A DNA stretch of 64,000 nucleotides from Candidatus Magnetominusculus dajiuhuensis (GCA_015233465.1 JADFXP010000010.1:32886-96885), one strand, 5' to 3'. Numbered from the stretch's first letter, positions 1-8,545 are shown. Program-made: numbers and translations. The notes: generated by a model from the sequence alone, not told the origin.

Positions 1-172
1 TGCCAAAATAACCTTGTGCAGTACGCGAGGGATTTGCTGAAGATATTATAATGTCTTGACGGCTATAATTTTTAGTATTGATATTTGCAATATTATGAGA
101 GGTTACATCAAGCCCGCCACGGCTTGCATTTAAGCCGGATTTACCTATGTCAAATAAAGTAAAAACAGACAC
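1..172 (-). CDS. flgK: Flagellar hook-associated protein 1 FlgK, N-terminal part (cut by window edge)
   Basis: FlgK forms the hook-filament junction outside the cell. Only the first 57 residues are present. They open with SVFTLFDIGKSGLNASRGG and continue to the rod/hook signature SHNIANINTKNYSRQ, both typical of the FlgK N-terminus. I chose a GTG start at 172 because it lies 2 bases after the flgN stop and follows a GAGAGG ribosome binding site inside the flgN end; the ATG starts nearby are out of frame. It is the last visible gene of the flagellar operon, which continues beyond the window's left edge. Confidence 0.9.
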   Translation of the reverse strand, partial: MSVFTLFDIGKSGLNASRGGLDVTSHNIANINTKNYSRQDIIISSANPSRTAQGYFG

Positions 173-174
173 TA

Positions 175-720
175 TTAAGCCTCTCTTGCTATTAAATTGC
201 CTGTATTATAAGCATTGCTGTAAAACCCAAATGAACTATAAAGCTCAACTGAAGACCTTATATAGCTTAATGAGCGGTCAATTAATATCTTATTAAAACT
301 ATTTATCTCTTCAACACTCTGAATCAATGATACAAGTTTTAAACGAATGACATTAAATTCATCAACTCCAGTTAATTTATGCAGAGTTTTCAGGGTAATA
401 TTTGCATCAGTCTGACTAAACATCGGCATATTATCAAAACGCGAAAAACTAGCTTCCTTGCTAGTAAAACCAGTTGTCTGGGTATCGCCCATATTATTTA
501 TTGCCAATTCCATTGCAAGTTTTTTTTGAATCCTAAAGCGCTCTTCTTCAAGCAGCCTCAGCCTTAACACTAAGGTATCCTTCTCCTTAGAAATTTCTTC
601 TACCCCATGTGAATCAAGATCAATCAGCAGCCCCTTCTCCCTTTTGAGAAGCTCTAAGAGACTCTCATACCCGTTTAATTGGGCATTAAGGGTTTTGAGC
701 ATAGCACTGACGCTGCTCAT
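175..720 (-). CDS. flgN: FlgN-like flagellar export chaperone
   Basis: FlgN chaperones FlgK and FlgL to the flagellar export gate in the cytoplasm. The 181-residue protein is almost all helical, with the FlgN-type N-terminus (a helix ending in LLELLKREKGLLIDLD) and a charged heptad-rich middle. It is slightly longer than enterobacterial FlgN (about 140 residues). Its ATG overlaps the flgM stop by one base (TAATG), and flgK begins just after its own stop, so it sits between its usual partners. The family assignment rests on helix pattern plus position, since FlgN sequences diverge strongly. Confidence 0.85.
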   Translation of the reverse strand: MSSVSAMLKTLNAQLNGYESLLELLKREKGLLIDLDSHGVEEISKEKDTLVLRLRLLEEERFRIQKKLAMELAINNMGDTQTTGFTSKEASFSRFDNMPMFSQTDANITLKTLHKLTGVDEFNVIRLKLVSLIQSVEEINSFNKILIDRSLSYIRSSVELYSSFGFYSNAYNTGNLIAREA

Positions 721-1148
721 TAAATCTCATCCAACATTCTGCCAGCCACTGCGTTTGAATCTGGTTCGTACTCATCGTCGTCAATGGCTTGTTTATACTT
801 GCTTACCTTATCATCTCTAATGTCAGGGAGTTTGGCTATAGCGCTCTTTATGGCGTTTATATCCTTTGCCTTAGTAGAAATAGTTACCCTGTCAGAAGAA
901 CCGCTGCGCGCTATTGAGTAATGAACATCAAGGTCTAATTGCGGATTATGAACCTTGACATCATTTCCTGCGTTTAGATCTTTTTTAGAGGTCTTAGACG
1001 CTGCCTTTGATGTAGAAGCCCCGACATCATCAGCCGTAGCAGCATTTCCCTGTTTAGAGGCATCTGCATTTTGGGTATCATTTTTCTTAACATTGCCCGG
1101 GGTAGTAGTACCCTGACTACCGGGCGGTCTGGTGCTGTTAATCTCCAT
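720..1148 (-). CDS. flgM: Anti-sigma-28 factor FlgM
   Basis: FlgM holds the flagellar sigma factor FliA inactive until the hook is complete and FlgM itself is exported. The C-terminal half has the family pattern: VTISTKAKDINAIKSAIAKL, then 'DIRDDKVSKYKQAI', then AVAGRMLDEI. The N-terminal half (about residues 1-70) is rich in Gly, Thr, Asn and Ala and looks disordered, as expected for an exported unfolded protein. At 142 residues it is longer than the usual 90-100. A good AGGAGG-type site precedes the ATG. It lies 69 bases after flgJ and overlaps flgN. Confidence 0.9.
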   Translation of the reverse strand: MEINSTRPPGSQGTTTPGNVKKNDTQNADASKQGNAATADDVGASTSKAASKTSKKDLNAGNDVKVHNPQLDLDVHYSIARSGSSDRVTISTKAKDINAIKSAIAKLPDIRDDKVSKYKQAIDDDEYEPDSNAVAGRMLDEI

Positions 1149-1217
1149 ATAAAATCCTCCTTCTAAAGCTTGTTACTCTCATATCGGCAAATTCCCTATA
1201 ATACTTTAACATTTTCT

Positions 1218-2054
1218 TCAGACAAAAATCTCTCTTGGATTTATGCTTTTACCGTTATGAGCAACTTCAAAATGAAGATGCGGACCCGTTGATTCTCCAG
1301 ACTCACCAACTTTCCCTATTACTGTATTTACATCTACCATATCGCCTTTGCTTACTAAATTTTTTTCACAATGCGCATATTTTGTTATATATCCATCTTC
1401 ATGCTTAATAATTACCACATTCCCATATCCATGCTGCTCGCCGCTAAAGATCACCTCTCCAGCCTTTACTGGATGTATTGGAGTCCCTATTTTTGCAGCA
1501 ATATCCATGCCATGATGAAATTTAAGTTCTCCGCTTATTGGATGTATACGCATTCCATACTCAGAACTTATCTTGCCTTTAACAGGCATTCCTGCCCTCA
1601 TTGGCTGTGCCTTATCAATGCTTTCGGATATTGATCTATCTAAATCCTTAATTATTTTAGCTGTATCATAACTGCCAGAGGCAGTCTTATAACTAGCCCT
1701 TACACGTGATTTAATTGATTGAGATACTGGAATATTATATGATTTATTTTGCATATCATTGCTATCAGAATTCTCACCTTGACGATTTAATTGTTCTGAA
1801 ACAACATCATTAACGCCTATACCTCTTTCAGACATTATATTTGCAAGTTCCATATCAAACATATCAGAATACGTACTTGCCCCAAAGCCCTTATCACCAG
1901 AGGATCCAGATGCCTGTCTCATAGACTTGATCATTTGATGCAAAAACAGTGACTCCATATCCTTTGAAACATTATCTATCTTCTGAGACTTCATATTAGG
2001 GCTGCCTGCAGACTGCATCGGCATTGTATTTTCAAGAAATGTATCAATCTTCAT
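1218..2054 (-). CDS. flgJ: FlgJ-type rod-binding domain fused to an M23 endopeptidase
   Basis: FlgJ caps the growing rod and opens the peptidoglycan for it. Residues about 25-95 match the rod-binding domain (MESLFLHQMIKSMRQ, then YSDMFDMELANIMSERGIG). Residues about 155-278 form an M23/LytM zinc endopeptidase with the HxxxD site in HHGMDIAA and the HLH of TGPHLHFEVA, so all metal ligands seem present. In enterobacteria the second domain is instead a glucosaminidase, so this version would cut peptide cross-links rather than glycan strands. The gene lies 5 bases after flgG and belongs to the same operon. Confidence 0.9.
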   Translation of the reverse strand: MKIDTFLENTMPMQSAGSPNMKSQKIDNVSKDMESLFLHQMIKSMRQASGSSGDKGFGASTYSDMFDMELANIMSERGIGVNDVVSEQLNRQGENSDSNDMQNKSYNIPVSQSIKSRVRASYKTASGSYDTAKIIKDLDRSISESIDKAQPMRAGMPVKGKISSEYGMRIHPISGELKFHHGMDIAAKIGTPIHPVKAGEVIFSGEQHGYGNVVIIKHEDGYITKYAHCEKNLVSKGDMVDVNTVIGKVGESGESTGPHLHFEVAHNGKSINPREIFV

Positions 2055-2059
2055 TTAGT

Positions 2060-2860
2060 TTACCTCCTCAGATTATTCGCTATTTGAAGCATCTCATCAG
2101 AGGCTTGAATTGCCTTTGAATTAAATTCATATGCCCTTTGACTTGCTATCATGCTGACCATTTCTTCAATAACATTAACATTACTCATTTCAATTGAACC
2201 TTGTCTAAGCGCTCCATAACCATTTATCCCAGGCACGCTTGCAATCGGCTGGCCTGAAGAAGCAGTTTGTTTAAAAAGATTTTTACCTATCGCATCTAGC
2301 CCAACATTATTTATAAATCTAACGGTTTGAATCTGTCCGATCTTATTAGGAGTATTTCCGTTTCCCTGAAGCACGGTTACAGTACCGTCTTCAGCAACAT
2401 GTATCTTTCTTGTATCCGCCGGTACATTTAATATCTGATCAGTAGAACCTGCGATCGGATACCCATCAGAAGTAGTAATACGCCCCTGATTATCAGTCTT
2501 AAAATTCCCAGCCCTTGTATACGCAACGCTTCCATCAGGCATCTGCACTTGAAAAAGTCCGTCACCTTCAATTGTAACATCAAGGTCATTACCAGTCTGA
2601 ACAAAATCACCTTGAGTAAAGAGCTTTGAAACCGCAGCAGTCCTAACTCCAAGTCCAACCTGAATCCCAGTCGGAGAATTCGTCCCAGTAGCGCTTGCCA
2701 TACCCGGTGCGCGAAGCTGCTGATACATCAAGTCCTGAAAATCTGCCTTACTGCGCTTAAATCCAGTTGTATGCACATTTGCAAGGTTATTGGAGATAAC
2801 CTCAATATTAGTATTTTGAGCCTCCATTCCAGTTGCCGCAATATATAATGATCTAATCAT
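2060..2860 (-). CDS. flgG: Flagellar basal-body distal rod protein FlgG
   Basis: FlgG builds the distal rod. The 266-residue length is close to the family norm (about 260). The N-terminus [19 protein letters not shown] followed by [16 protein letters not shown] is the rod-protein signature. The C-terminus [20 protein letters not shown], then [16 protein letters not shown], is the FlgG-type end. An AGGAGG-type site precedes the ATG. It lies 29 bases after flgF. Confidence 0.97.
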   Translation of the reverse strand: MIRSLYIAATGMEAQNTNIEVISNNLANVHTTGFKRSKADFQDLMYQQLRAPGMASATGTNSPTGIQVGLGVRTAAVSKLFTQGDFVQTGNDLDVTIEGDGLFQVQMPDGSVAYTRAGNFKTDNQGRITTSDGYPIAGSTDQILNVPADTRKIHVAEDGTVTVLQGNGNTPNKIGQIQTVRFINNVGLDAIGKNLFKQTASSGQPIASVPGINGYGALRQGSIEMSNVNVIEEMVSMIASQRAYEFNSKAIQASDEMLQIANNLRR

Positions 2861-2889
2861 ACTGACCTCCTATAACCGCCTATCGCCTA

Positions 2890-3600
2890 TTAAAGCCTTC
2901 CCATCTCAGTAATTCCATGTGATGCTGCCTCGTCAAATGCCTGTATAGTCTTTTGAAATGATTCAAATTCCCGCATAGAACTTATCATTGTAACCATTTC
3001 CTTAATAGCGCTGACATTTGATGTCTCTAAAAAACCTTGCTGAACAACCGACTTTGAAGGTTTTCCCGGCACATCAGATACAAACACCCCTTCTCCAACC
3101 TTTCTGATGGTTTTAGGGTTATCAAAATCAACTATCTTAATCTTATCAGCAACAACTCCATCAACAAATACCTCGCCATTACCCAATATCTGAACATTGC
3201 TGCCAGAGAGTTTGATATCTCCATTTTCACCCTGAACCCTTGCCCCTGTGTTTGAAGTCAAATATCCCTCATTATCAAGTTTAAGGTCTCCTCTACGTGA
3301 GAATTGATCATGTTCAAGGCTGATAAAACCGCTGCCATCAATTGCTATGTCAAGATTATTACCAGTTTTCCTAAAAGCCCCAGGGGAATAATCAGTAACT
3401 ACCTCTGACATATCAGCCATTGTTTTTCCTTCTTGATCTTCATTAAGTCCATTGTGCTGCTGTATCAAATAATCTCTAAATGCAATCTTGTCCTTTTTAT
3501 AACCATTAGTATTGGCATTAGAAAGGTTCTGGGATATAACCTCAAGCTGTCTTTCTTTAAGCACAGCCCCTGATAATGCTAAATATATCCCTTTATACAT
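2890..3600 (-). CDS. flgF: Flagellar basal-body proximal rod protein FlgF
   Basis: FlgF builds the proximal rod. The protein has 236 residues. The N-terminal rod signature (MYKGIYLALSGAVLKERQLE, then ISQNLSNANTNGYKKD) and the C-terminal NVSAIKEMVTMISSMREFE are present. It is about 30 residues shorter than the neighbouring FlgG, mainly in the central domain, which is usual for FlgF. Its order before flgG supports FlgF rather than a second FlgG. Confidence 0.92.
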   Translation of the reverse strand: MYKGIYLALSGAVLKERQLEVISQNLSNANTNGYKKDKIAFRDYLIQQHNGLNEDQEGKTMADMSEVVTDYSPGAFRKTGNNLDIAIDGSGFISLEHDQFSRRGDLKLDNEGYLTSNTGARVQGENGDIKLSGSNVQILGNGEVFVDGVVADKIKIVDFDNPKTIRKVGEGVFVSDVPGKPSKSVVQQGFLETSNVSAIKEMVTMISSMREFESFQKTIQAFDEAASHGITEMGRL

Positions 3601-3668
3601 ATCTCACCTCTTCTATTAATAGGATAAAAGTTCCTTTAACTAAGGAATAATTTTCCGCCAAAACTATG

Positions 3669-4025
3669 CTAAACAGCGCCGTTAAGATTCAATATTAGTT
3701 CAATCTCGCCGCGAGGGATGTCCAAAATCCCTGCAATCTCTTCAGCCTCAAGACCTCTTCTATTTAACGCAACGATCTCATAACGCGGGCTGTTAGTTGT
3801 CCCAGGTGTTTTGATGTTCTCTGCCAAATGAATAAGCCTTTCAAACGCAGCGAGTTTTTTATCAACAGAAGATTCAATCGCTTCAAGAATCTCTATTTTT
3901 TTCTCCAGCTTTTTCAATACCTTATCGGCAGCTCTCTCAAAATCTTTATTGTTTGTAATCACTGTTGGAATCATAGCCTTTTTGGTGTCTGTAACAACCT
4001 TTTTCTTAAATATAGTATCTAACAT
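3669..4025 (-). CDS. Small flagellar-operon protein with C-terminal HTH-like segment (DUF2802/DUF6115-like)
   Basis: Function unknown. The 118-residue protein has a charged, coiled-coil-prone middle (residues 30-70) and a C-terminal segment RRGLEAEEIAGILDIPRGEI that looks like a helix-turn-helix. Short proteins with this ending (DUF2802/DUF6115 types) recur in motility clusters of other bacteria, by memory and without a search. It is the first gene of the operon: AGGAGG lies 8 bases before the ATG and a sigma-54 type promoter lies about 45 bases upstream. Confidence 0.7.
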   Translation of the reverse strand: MLDTIFKKKVVTDTKKAMIPTVITNNKDFERAADKVLKKLEKKIEILEAIESSVDKKLAAFERLIHLAENIKTPGTTNSPRYEIVALNRRGLEAEEIAGILDIPRGEIELILNLNGAV

Positions 4026-4070
4026 TTTATAAATCCTCCTAATAGTTAATGTATTACGTTATATATAACT

Positions 4071-4088
4071 ATGCAAGAATCTTGCCAG
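4071..4088 (-). promoter_or_regulatory. Sigma-54 (-24/-12) promoter of the flagellar operon
   Basis: Read on the minus strand the bases are CTGGCAAGATTCTTGCAT. This gives TGGCA(A), five bases, then TTGCA, against the consensus TGGCAC-N5-TTGCW, with the GG and GC dinucleotides correctly spaced. It sits about 45 bases before the first gene of the rod operon. Sigma-54 control of middle flagellar genes is common outside the enterics. No activator-binding site was identified. Confidence 0.8.
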
Positions 4089-4160
4089 AGGTTCAAAAGG
4101 GCTATTTTATAGTGGAATCGTCAATAATAAGTTCAACTGTATGGTCAAACTTTTGACAAA

Positions 4161-4248
4161 TTATGGGTTCAAAGGGCCTTTTTGGAAACTTTTTTGTAAA
4201 AAGTTTCAGGGATTATCCCTTTGCAGGGTCAAGGGGCGGAGCCTCTTG
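4161..4248. repeat. Dispersed hairpin repeat, copy 1 (3' end of gpsA)
   Basis: This copy starts with TTATGGGTTCAAAGGG and contains the hairpins CAGGGATTATCCCTTTG and AAGGGGCGGAGCCTCTT. A further perfect 10-bp stem (GAAACTTTTT at 4185-4194 against 4198-4207) lies inside it. The gpsA reading frame ends in the repeat, so its last residues EAPPLDPAKG and its stop are repeat-encoded. Confidence 0.7.
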
Positions 4249-5241
4249 GATAAAAAATTCGCTTTTAAGGTTTCTGCTCATGAGGTCTCTGACTGCTTTA
4301 GCTGGGTTAAGGTTATTATAAATGACATTATATACCTTTTCGACTATTGGCATTTCGACATATAGTTTTTTAGATAGCTCAAAGACGGATTGAGAGGTCT
4401 CAACGCCTTCTGCGACGCTTTTCATGGAGTTTGTGATGTCTTTAATCTTCTCTCCCTTGCCGAGCCTAAATCCAACGGTATAATTACGAGACATATTAGC
4501 TGTGCAGGTAAGTATGAGATCGCCAAGCCCGCTGAGACCGCTGAATGTGCGGGGGTTAGCGCCGAGTTTAGCTCCAAGCCTGCCCATTTCTTCAAGACCT
4601 CTTGTGATAAGGGCTGCGCGGGCGTTGAGCCCAAGACCGAGACCATCTGATATACCTGAAGCAATAGCCATGACGTTTTTGATTGAGCCTCCGAGTTCAA
4701 CGCCTATGATGTCGTTATTAGTATATACCCTAAAAAAATCCGTTGTAAAGATCTCTTGAAGCCGTGAAGCATCAGATTCATTTTCAACTGCAATAGTTAC
4801 GGCAGTTGGGAGTTTTCTGATTACTTCTTTAGCAAAACTTGGGCCAGATAGAACTGCGATAGTGAAAGAGGTATATTGTTTTAGAATTTGAGATTGAGTT
4901 TGAAGGGTGTTTTTTTCAAGACCCTTTGAGGCTGAGACTATGATAACATCATTTAAGAGATAAGGGAGAAATTGTTTGATAATAGCGCGTGAGAATTGAG
5001 TAGGAACTACGAGTATTATAATAGCAGCATTTGTTACCGCTTGTTTTAGATCAGAGGTGATATTAAGATTTGCAGGCAGGGTATATTCTGGGAGAAATGT
5101 CTTGTTTATGCGAGAAGTAGAAATATCATTAACTACAAACTCCTCAAAAGCCCAAAGAGTAACGTCAAGACCCTTTTCAGCAAGCATTCCTGAAAGGGCA
5201 GTGCCCCAGCTTCCAGCTCCGATAATAGATATTTTATCCAT
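4213..5241 (-). CDS. gpsA: Glycerol-3-phosphate dehydrogenase [NAD(P)+]
   Basis: GpsA reduces dihydroxyacetone phosphate to sn-glycerol 3-phosphate for phospholipid synthesis in the cytosol. The Rossmann motif GAGSWGTAL is at residues 7-15. Further family landmarks are SASKGLE, LSGPSFAKEV, and the catalytic region KNVMAIASGISDGLGLG followed by NARAALITRGLEEM. I start at the ATG at 5241 (MDKISIIG); the longer frame from 5325 adds 28 hydrophobic residues not found in the family. The C-terminus (EAPPLDPAKG) runs into a dispersed repeat, so the last ten residues are probably not ancestral. Confidence 0.95.
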   Translation of the reverse strand: MDKISIIGAGSWGTALSGMLAEKGLDVTLWAFEEFVVNDISTSRINKTFLPEYTLPANLNITSDLKQAVTNAAIIILVVPTQFSRAIIKQFLPYLLNDVIIVSASKGLEKNTLQTQSQILKQYTSFTIAVLSGPSFAKEVIRKLPTAVTIAVENESDASRLQEIFTTDFFRVYTNNDIIGVELGGSIKNVMAIASGISDGLGLGLNARAALITRGLEEMGRLGAKLGANPRTFSGLSGLGDLILTCTANMSRNYTVGFRLGKGEKIKDITNSMKSVAEGVETSQSVFELSKKLYVEMPIVEKVYNVIYNNLNPAKAVRDLMSRNLKSEFFIQEAPPLDPAKG

Positions 5242-5544
5242 ATTTTTATATCTCCTACAAAAGAATATTATAACAGAGGCAATTAAAAAGCTGCAAAATA
5301 TAAATACAAGTTTAAATAAATGCAAAATAATTTAAATATTTGTATTTTTCTTCAATTTTGAGTGTTTTAACTCGACTATGTCATCAATCTGTCACATGGT
5401 ATATGTTATGATACTGAGGTTTTTAACCTGCCAAATAATAAGTCAAGAATTGAATGATTTAAGACTTGTTAAAATTTTGTTCCTTTATATGAATAGTGGA
5501 TTGTTATTGCTGTTTGAGTGGAGGATGAGATTAGGAGTGGTTTT

Positions 5545-6656
5545 ATGAAAAGATTAGGATTGATGACTATTTTAGTTATGTTGGTGGTTTTGATTTTACC
5601 GGGAATGGGCTCTGCTGTTGAAGGAAATTTTAATTATAATCAAGATGGATTAAAACTTACGAGAAAACTACCTATAGTCAGTAAAACTGAATCAGAAAAG
5701 TCTTTAAAACTTAAAGATACTTCAACAATTATTAAACCTATTATGCTTATTCTTAATAATTCAACTAATGATGTCTTAAATAAAAAATATAACGGTAATT
5801 GTTCAGGAAATAAAGGATGTTCCAGTATTAATAGTGATTTATTAAATACATATCTTCCTAAACAAGCTAAATGTTCAGGAATTATAGATGAAAATCTTAA
5901 AACAAATGAAAGTTGTAGCAATTTAAAATTTTTAAATAACAGCATTAGCAGCTTACATGTTAATAGAGGCGATATACTTGTTATATATTTTGTTGATGAT
6001 CATGATAATGTGATTAAGGATCCTAATGAGATTGTGATTAATGGAAATAATTTAAATCCAGAGAATTTAAAATTACAATATAATAGTAAGATTGCTTCAA
6101 ATACAGTTGATATTAAACCAATATTTTTAGGAGAGAATATAGCAGTATACTCTGTTAAATTAGATTTTTTAACAAAATTCACTGACATAGAAGATATATC
6201 GTTAAATTTAATAAATAACGGTAATATAACAGATCCATTTGTAAAAGGAAAAATGAAATCATCAGTATTTGAACCCTATATTGCCGATTCAGGTTTACCA
6301 ACAATATGGTTTCCTTCAGGACTGCTAAGCCAAGATATTAATAGTTTAGTAAAGGTATAACCTTAAGCGTTAAACCAGTTAATTTTGGCATAGGATTAAA
6401 GTTCTTCATATGGGACAGTTTTTATATTGGTCCATCCTACATTGCAAGTTGGACAGTTGGAAACTCAAGTTCAAACTCAAGTTCAAATTCTTTTTCAATA
6501 ACATCTCTATCTCCAGTCGGGTTGATAATTGATATTAATGATTGGGTTATTTTTGGCGCATCATATGACATGCATCCTTCAGATACCTCAAAAAATGGTT
6601 GGAGTTTAATTTTAGGAATTACAGCGGGCGCAAAAGTATTTAAAGCTGCAAATTGA
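5545..6656 (+). pseudogene. Exported protein of unknown function, interrupted by a frameshift
   Basis: Not recognised. A signal peptide is clear (MKRLGLMTILVMLVVLILPG, then MGSA), and AGGAG lies 8 bases before the ATG at 5545. The first frame stops at 6360 after 271 residues. A second frame, open from 6345 to 6656, continues without a start codon as ITLSVKPVNFGIGLKFFIWD and ends in a Gly/aromatic-rich stretch resembling outer-membrane beta-strands. The two read as one protein of about 370 residues broken by a 1-base change near 6345-6360, where there is a short A run. Sequencing error or recent decay are both possible. The middle is rich in Asn, Lys and Ser and has four Cys between about residues 89 and 126. 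Confidence 0.6.
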
Positions 6657-6681
6657 TTTCCTATAACTCATATTAACTAAA

Positions 6682-6718
6682 AATTATCCCCCCTCCCATC
6701 ATTAGAGGGGGATTTTCA
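6682..6718 (+). terminator. Probable hairpin terminator
   Basis: ATCCCCCCTC pairs with GAGGGGGAT across a 9-base loop and is followed by TTTTC. It lies 30-60 bases after the frameshifted exported gene and before the hydrolase gene. Confidence 0.55.
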
Positions 6719-6793
6719 CCTAACCCTCTCCCATTTTCCCATCAATAAATTGTATACTATAATTATTATCTATACAGAATACGGAGGTTACAT

Positions 6794-7540
6794 ATGAAGA
6801 CATTTAGAGATTATTTCCTTATCATTGCCCTAATTCTTTTTATAACCCAAAACGCATATGCTGAAAAAATCGTCATTACCACATCAGACGGTTACAAGAT
6901 AACAGGAACTCTAACCAAACCCAACAAAAAAAGCACAACAGGCGTAGTCCTGCTTCATATGTATACTCATCAAAAAGAAGATTGGAAACCCATTATCCCA
7001 TATCTCACTGAAATTGGCGTCACCACCTTAGCCATTGACATGCGCGGACATGGTGAAAGTAAAACCGCCCCTGACGGCAAAGACATCACTGATAGAGTAA
7101 CAAATCGCGACCCAGTACTCTTTAACCAGATGCACATGGACGCTGAGGCTGCTATTAATTATCTAATCCAAAAGGCTGGGATTGATCCAAAACATATCGG
7201 AATAATTGGAGCAAGCGTTGGATGCAGCGTTGCTATTCAAACTGTAATAACTAAGACTGTAAATATCAAGGCAGTTGCAGTTATGACTCCGGGCAAGGAT
7301 TATCTCGGAGTACCTACTATAGTTCATATTCAGACATGGTCTAAGACCCCAATACTCATTCTAACAAGTAAGGAAGAGGCTGAAAACGGTTCAAATTTAA
7401 TCTATAATTACCTTAAAGATAACGGTGCAGAGATAAAGATATTTGATGAGAAAAATATTCATGGGACATATATGTTTGGCAAGGTCAAAGGGGTTGAGAA
7501 GTTGATTGCAGATTGGATGGGGGATAGGCTTTTGAAGTAG
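6794..7540 (+). CDS. Exported alpha/beta hydrolase (dienelactone-hydrolase-like)
   Basis: A signal peptide covers residues 1-23 (ending NAYA), so it acts in the periplasm or on the cell surface. The fold landmarks are GVVLLHMYTHQKEDW, AIDMRGHGES, the nucleophile elbow GASVG with the catalytic Ser, and a late IHGTYMF whose His fits the triad. 248 residues is normal for small esterases of this class. The substrate cannot be told. GGAGG lies 6 bases before the ATG. It stands alone between the exported gene and a toxin-antitoxin pair. Confidence 0.85.
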   Translation: MKTFRDYFLIIALILFITQNAYAEKIVITTSDGYKITGTLTKPNKKSTTGVVLLHMYTHQKEDWKPIIPYLTEIGVTTLAIDMRGHGESKTAPDGKDITDRVTNRDPVLFNQMHMDAEAAINYLIQKAGIDPKHIGIIGASVGCSVAIQTVITKTVNIKAVAVMTPGKDYLGVPTIVHIQTWSKTPILILTSKEEAENGSNLIYNYLKDNGAEIKIFDEKNIHGTYMFGKVKGVEKLIADWMGDRLLK

Positions 7541-7548
7541 TTTAAATA

Positions 7549-7578
7549 TTGACATATTGTAATGCAATGTATTACATT
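7549..7578 (+). promoter_or_regulatory. Promoter and palindromic operator of the VapBC-like module
   Basis: TTGACA at 7549-7554 is followed, 18 bases on, by TACATT. The inverted repeat TGTAAT-N7-ATTACA (7558-7576) overlaps the putative -10. This is the arrangement expected for repression by a ribbon-helix-helix antitoxin. Confidence 0.5.
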
Positions 7579-7601
7579 AAGATATATAGGAGAATGATAT
7601 A

Positions 7602-7856
7602 ATGCAATTACAAATGACTGTAAGACTGCCAGATGAGCTTCATCAGGAAATTTTAACTTTGGCAAATAGACTGCACCTTAAACGTTCTGATATTGTAAGA
7701 ATAGCGTTAGAAAAGTTTACAAAAGATAATCTTGACAATGATACATCTCCATATGAAAGGGTAAAGGATTTAATAGGCAGTGTTTCTACAGGAATCCCTG
7801 ATTTAGGGCAGGAACATAGGAAGTATCTGTTAGAGCGCATAAAAAAAGATGCGTAG
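7602..7856 (+). CDS. Ribbon-helix-helix antitoxin
   Basis: The protein has 84 residues. The N-terminus LQMTVRLPDELHQEILTLA, then RLHLKRSDIVRIALEKF, is a classic RHH (CopG/VapB-like) DNA-binding fold. The C-terminal part (YERVKDLIGSVSTGIPDLG) is of the type that wraps a PIN toxin. TAGGAG precedes the ATG. It overlaps the PIN gene by 8 bases. It probably represses its own promoter through the palindrome just upstream. Confidence 0.88.
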   Translation: MQLQMTVRLPDELHQEILTLANRLHLKRSDIVRIALEKFTKDNLDNDTSPYERVKDLIGSVSTGIPDLGQEHRKYLLERIKKDA

Positions 7857-8265
7857 TGTTTTATTGGACACTGGGGTATTTGTCTCATTACTTGATAAAA
7901 GCGAAACTAATCATAACAAATGTGTATCATTTTTCAAAAGTTATCAAGGACAGTTGCTCACTACTGAATCTGTGTTGACAGAGACATCGTATTTACTTGG
8001 GTCATCTATAAACGCTCAAAAGTCATGTATAGAATTTATAGTTAAAGGTGGGGCAACGCTTGTTCCTCAGTCATTATCAAGTTTAAAAAGGATCGCTGTT
8101 TTAATGGAGAAATATAGGGATATACCTATGGACTTTGCAGATGCTACGCTTGTAGTTCTTGCTGAAGATACAGGAGTTAATGAGGTTTTAACCTTAGATA
8201 GAAGAGGATTTAATTCATATAGGATTAATGGAAAGAAGAGTTTTAATATTTTGCCTGTAGATTAA
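7849..8265 (+). CDS. PIN-domain toxin (VapC-like ribonuclease)
   Basis: PIN toxins are Mg-dependent RNases that cut tRNA or mRNA when freed from the antitoxin. The acidic site is visible: Asp in LLDTGVFVSLLD, Glu in ESVLTETSYL, Asp in DFADATLVVLAED and a late Asp in LTLDRRGF. 138 residues is normal. Its start lies inside the antitoxin gene, so the two are translationally coupled. Everything needed for activity seems intact. Confidence 0.88.
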   Translation: MRSVLLDTGVFVSLLDKSETNHNKCVSFFKSYQGQLLTTESVLTETSYLLGSSINAQKSCIEFIVKGGATLVPQSLSSLKRIAVLMEKYRDIPMDFADATLVVLAEDTGVNEVLTLDRRGFNSYRINGKKSFNILPVD

Positions 8266-8275
8266 TTTCAGGAAA

Positions 8276-8303
8276 ATGGGGCAATAGCCCCAAACCCGAT
8301 TAA
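8276..8303. repeat. Dispersed hairpin repeat, fragment (copy 2)
   Basis: A 28-base stretch carrying GGGGCAATAGCCCC and ending GATTAA is identical to 48581-48608 after kdsA. It abuts the start codon of the next antitoxin gene. Confidence 0.75.
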
Positions 8304-8545
8304 TGTTGACAACAACCGTTAGGATTCCCACAGATAAAAAAGACCTTTTAAAAATCATCGCAAGTGTTGAAAAACGAGATATAAAAGATATTCTTACAGA
8401 ACTAATAGATGAATATTTAGAGCGTCATAGAGAAACCCTTGAAATACTCTCAAGACCTGATAGGAGGAGCAGTATAAAAGAAGGTCTAAATGCAGCTAAT
8501 AAAGGTGATACCATCAAGTGGAGAGACAAAAAAGCTGGGAAATAG
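8303..8545 (+). CDS. Putative antitoxin of a RelE/ParE-type module
   Basis: An 80-residue protein with an RHH-like N-terminus (TTTVRIPTDKKDLLKIIA) and a C-terminal tail ending GDTIKWRDKKAGK, as in antitoxins paired with RelE/ParE toxins. Its ATG abuts a dispersed repeat fragment and no Shine-Dalgarno is visible, so the original leader may have been lost. The downstream toxin frame starts inside this gene but is truncated. The module is probably inactive. Confidence 0.65.
   Translation: MLTTTVRIPTDKKDLLKIIASVEKRDIKDILTELIDEYLERHRETLEILSRPDRRSSIKEGLNAANKGDTIKWRDKKAGK

Noticed and set aside
4185..4207. Perfect 10-bp hairpin after gpsA as a Rho-independent terminator
   Set aside because: No U run follows it in the direction of gpsA transcription, and it lies inside a dispersed repeat copy.
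5242..5325. Longer gpsA with an N-terminal membrane segment
   Set aside because: The extra 28 residues are not found in the family, and the internal ATG begins exactly at the conserved Rossmann start.
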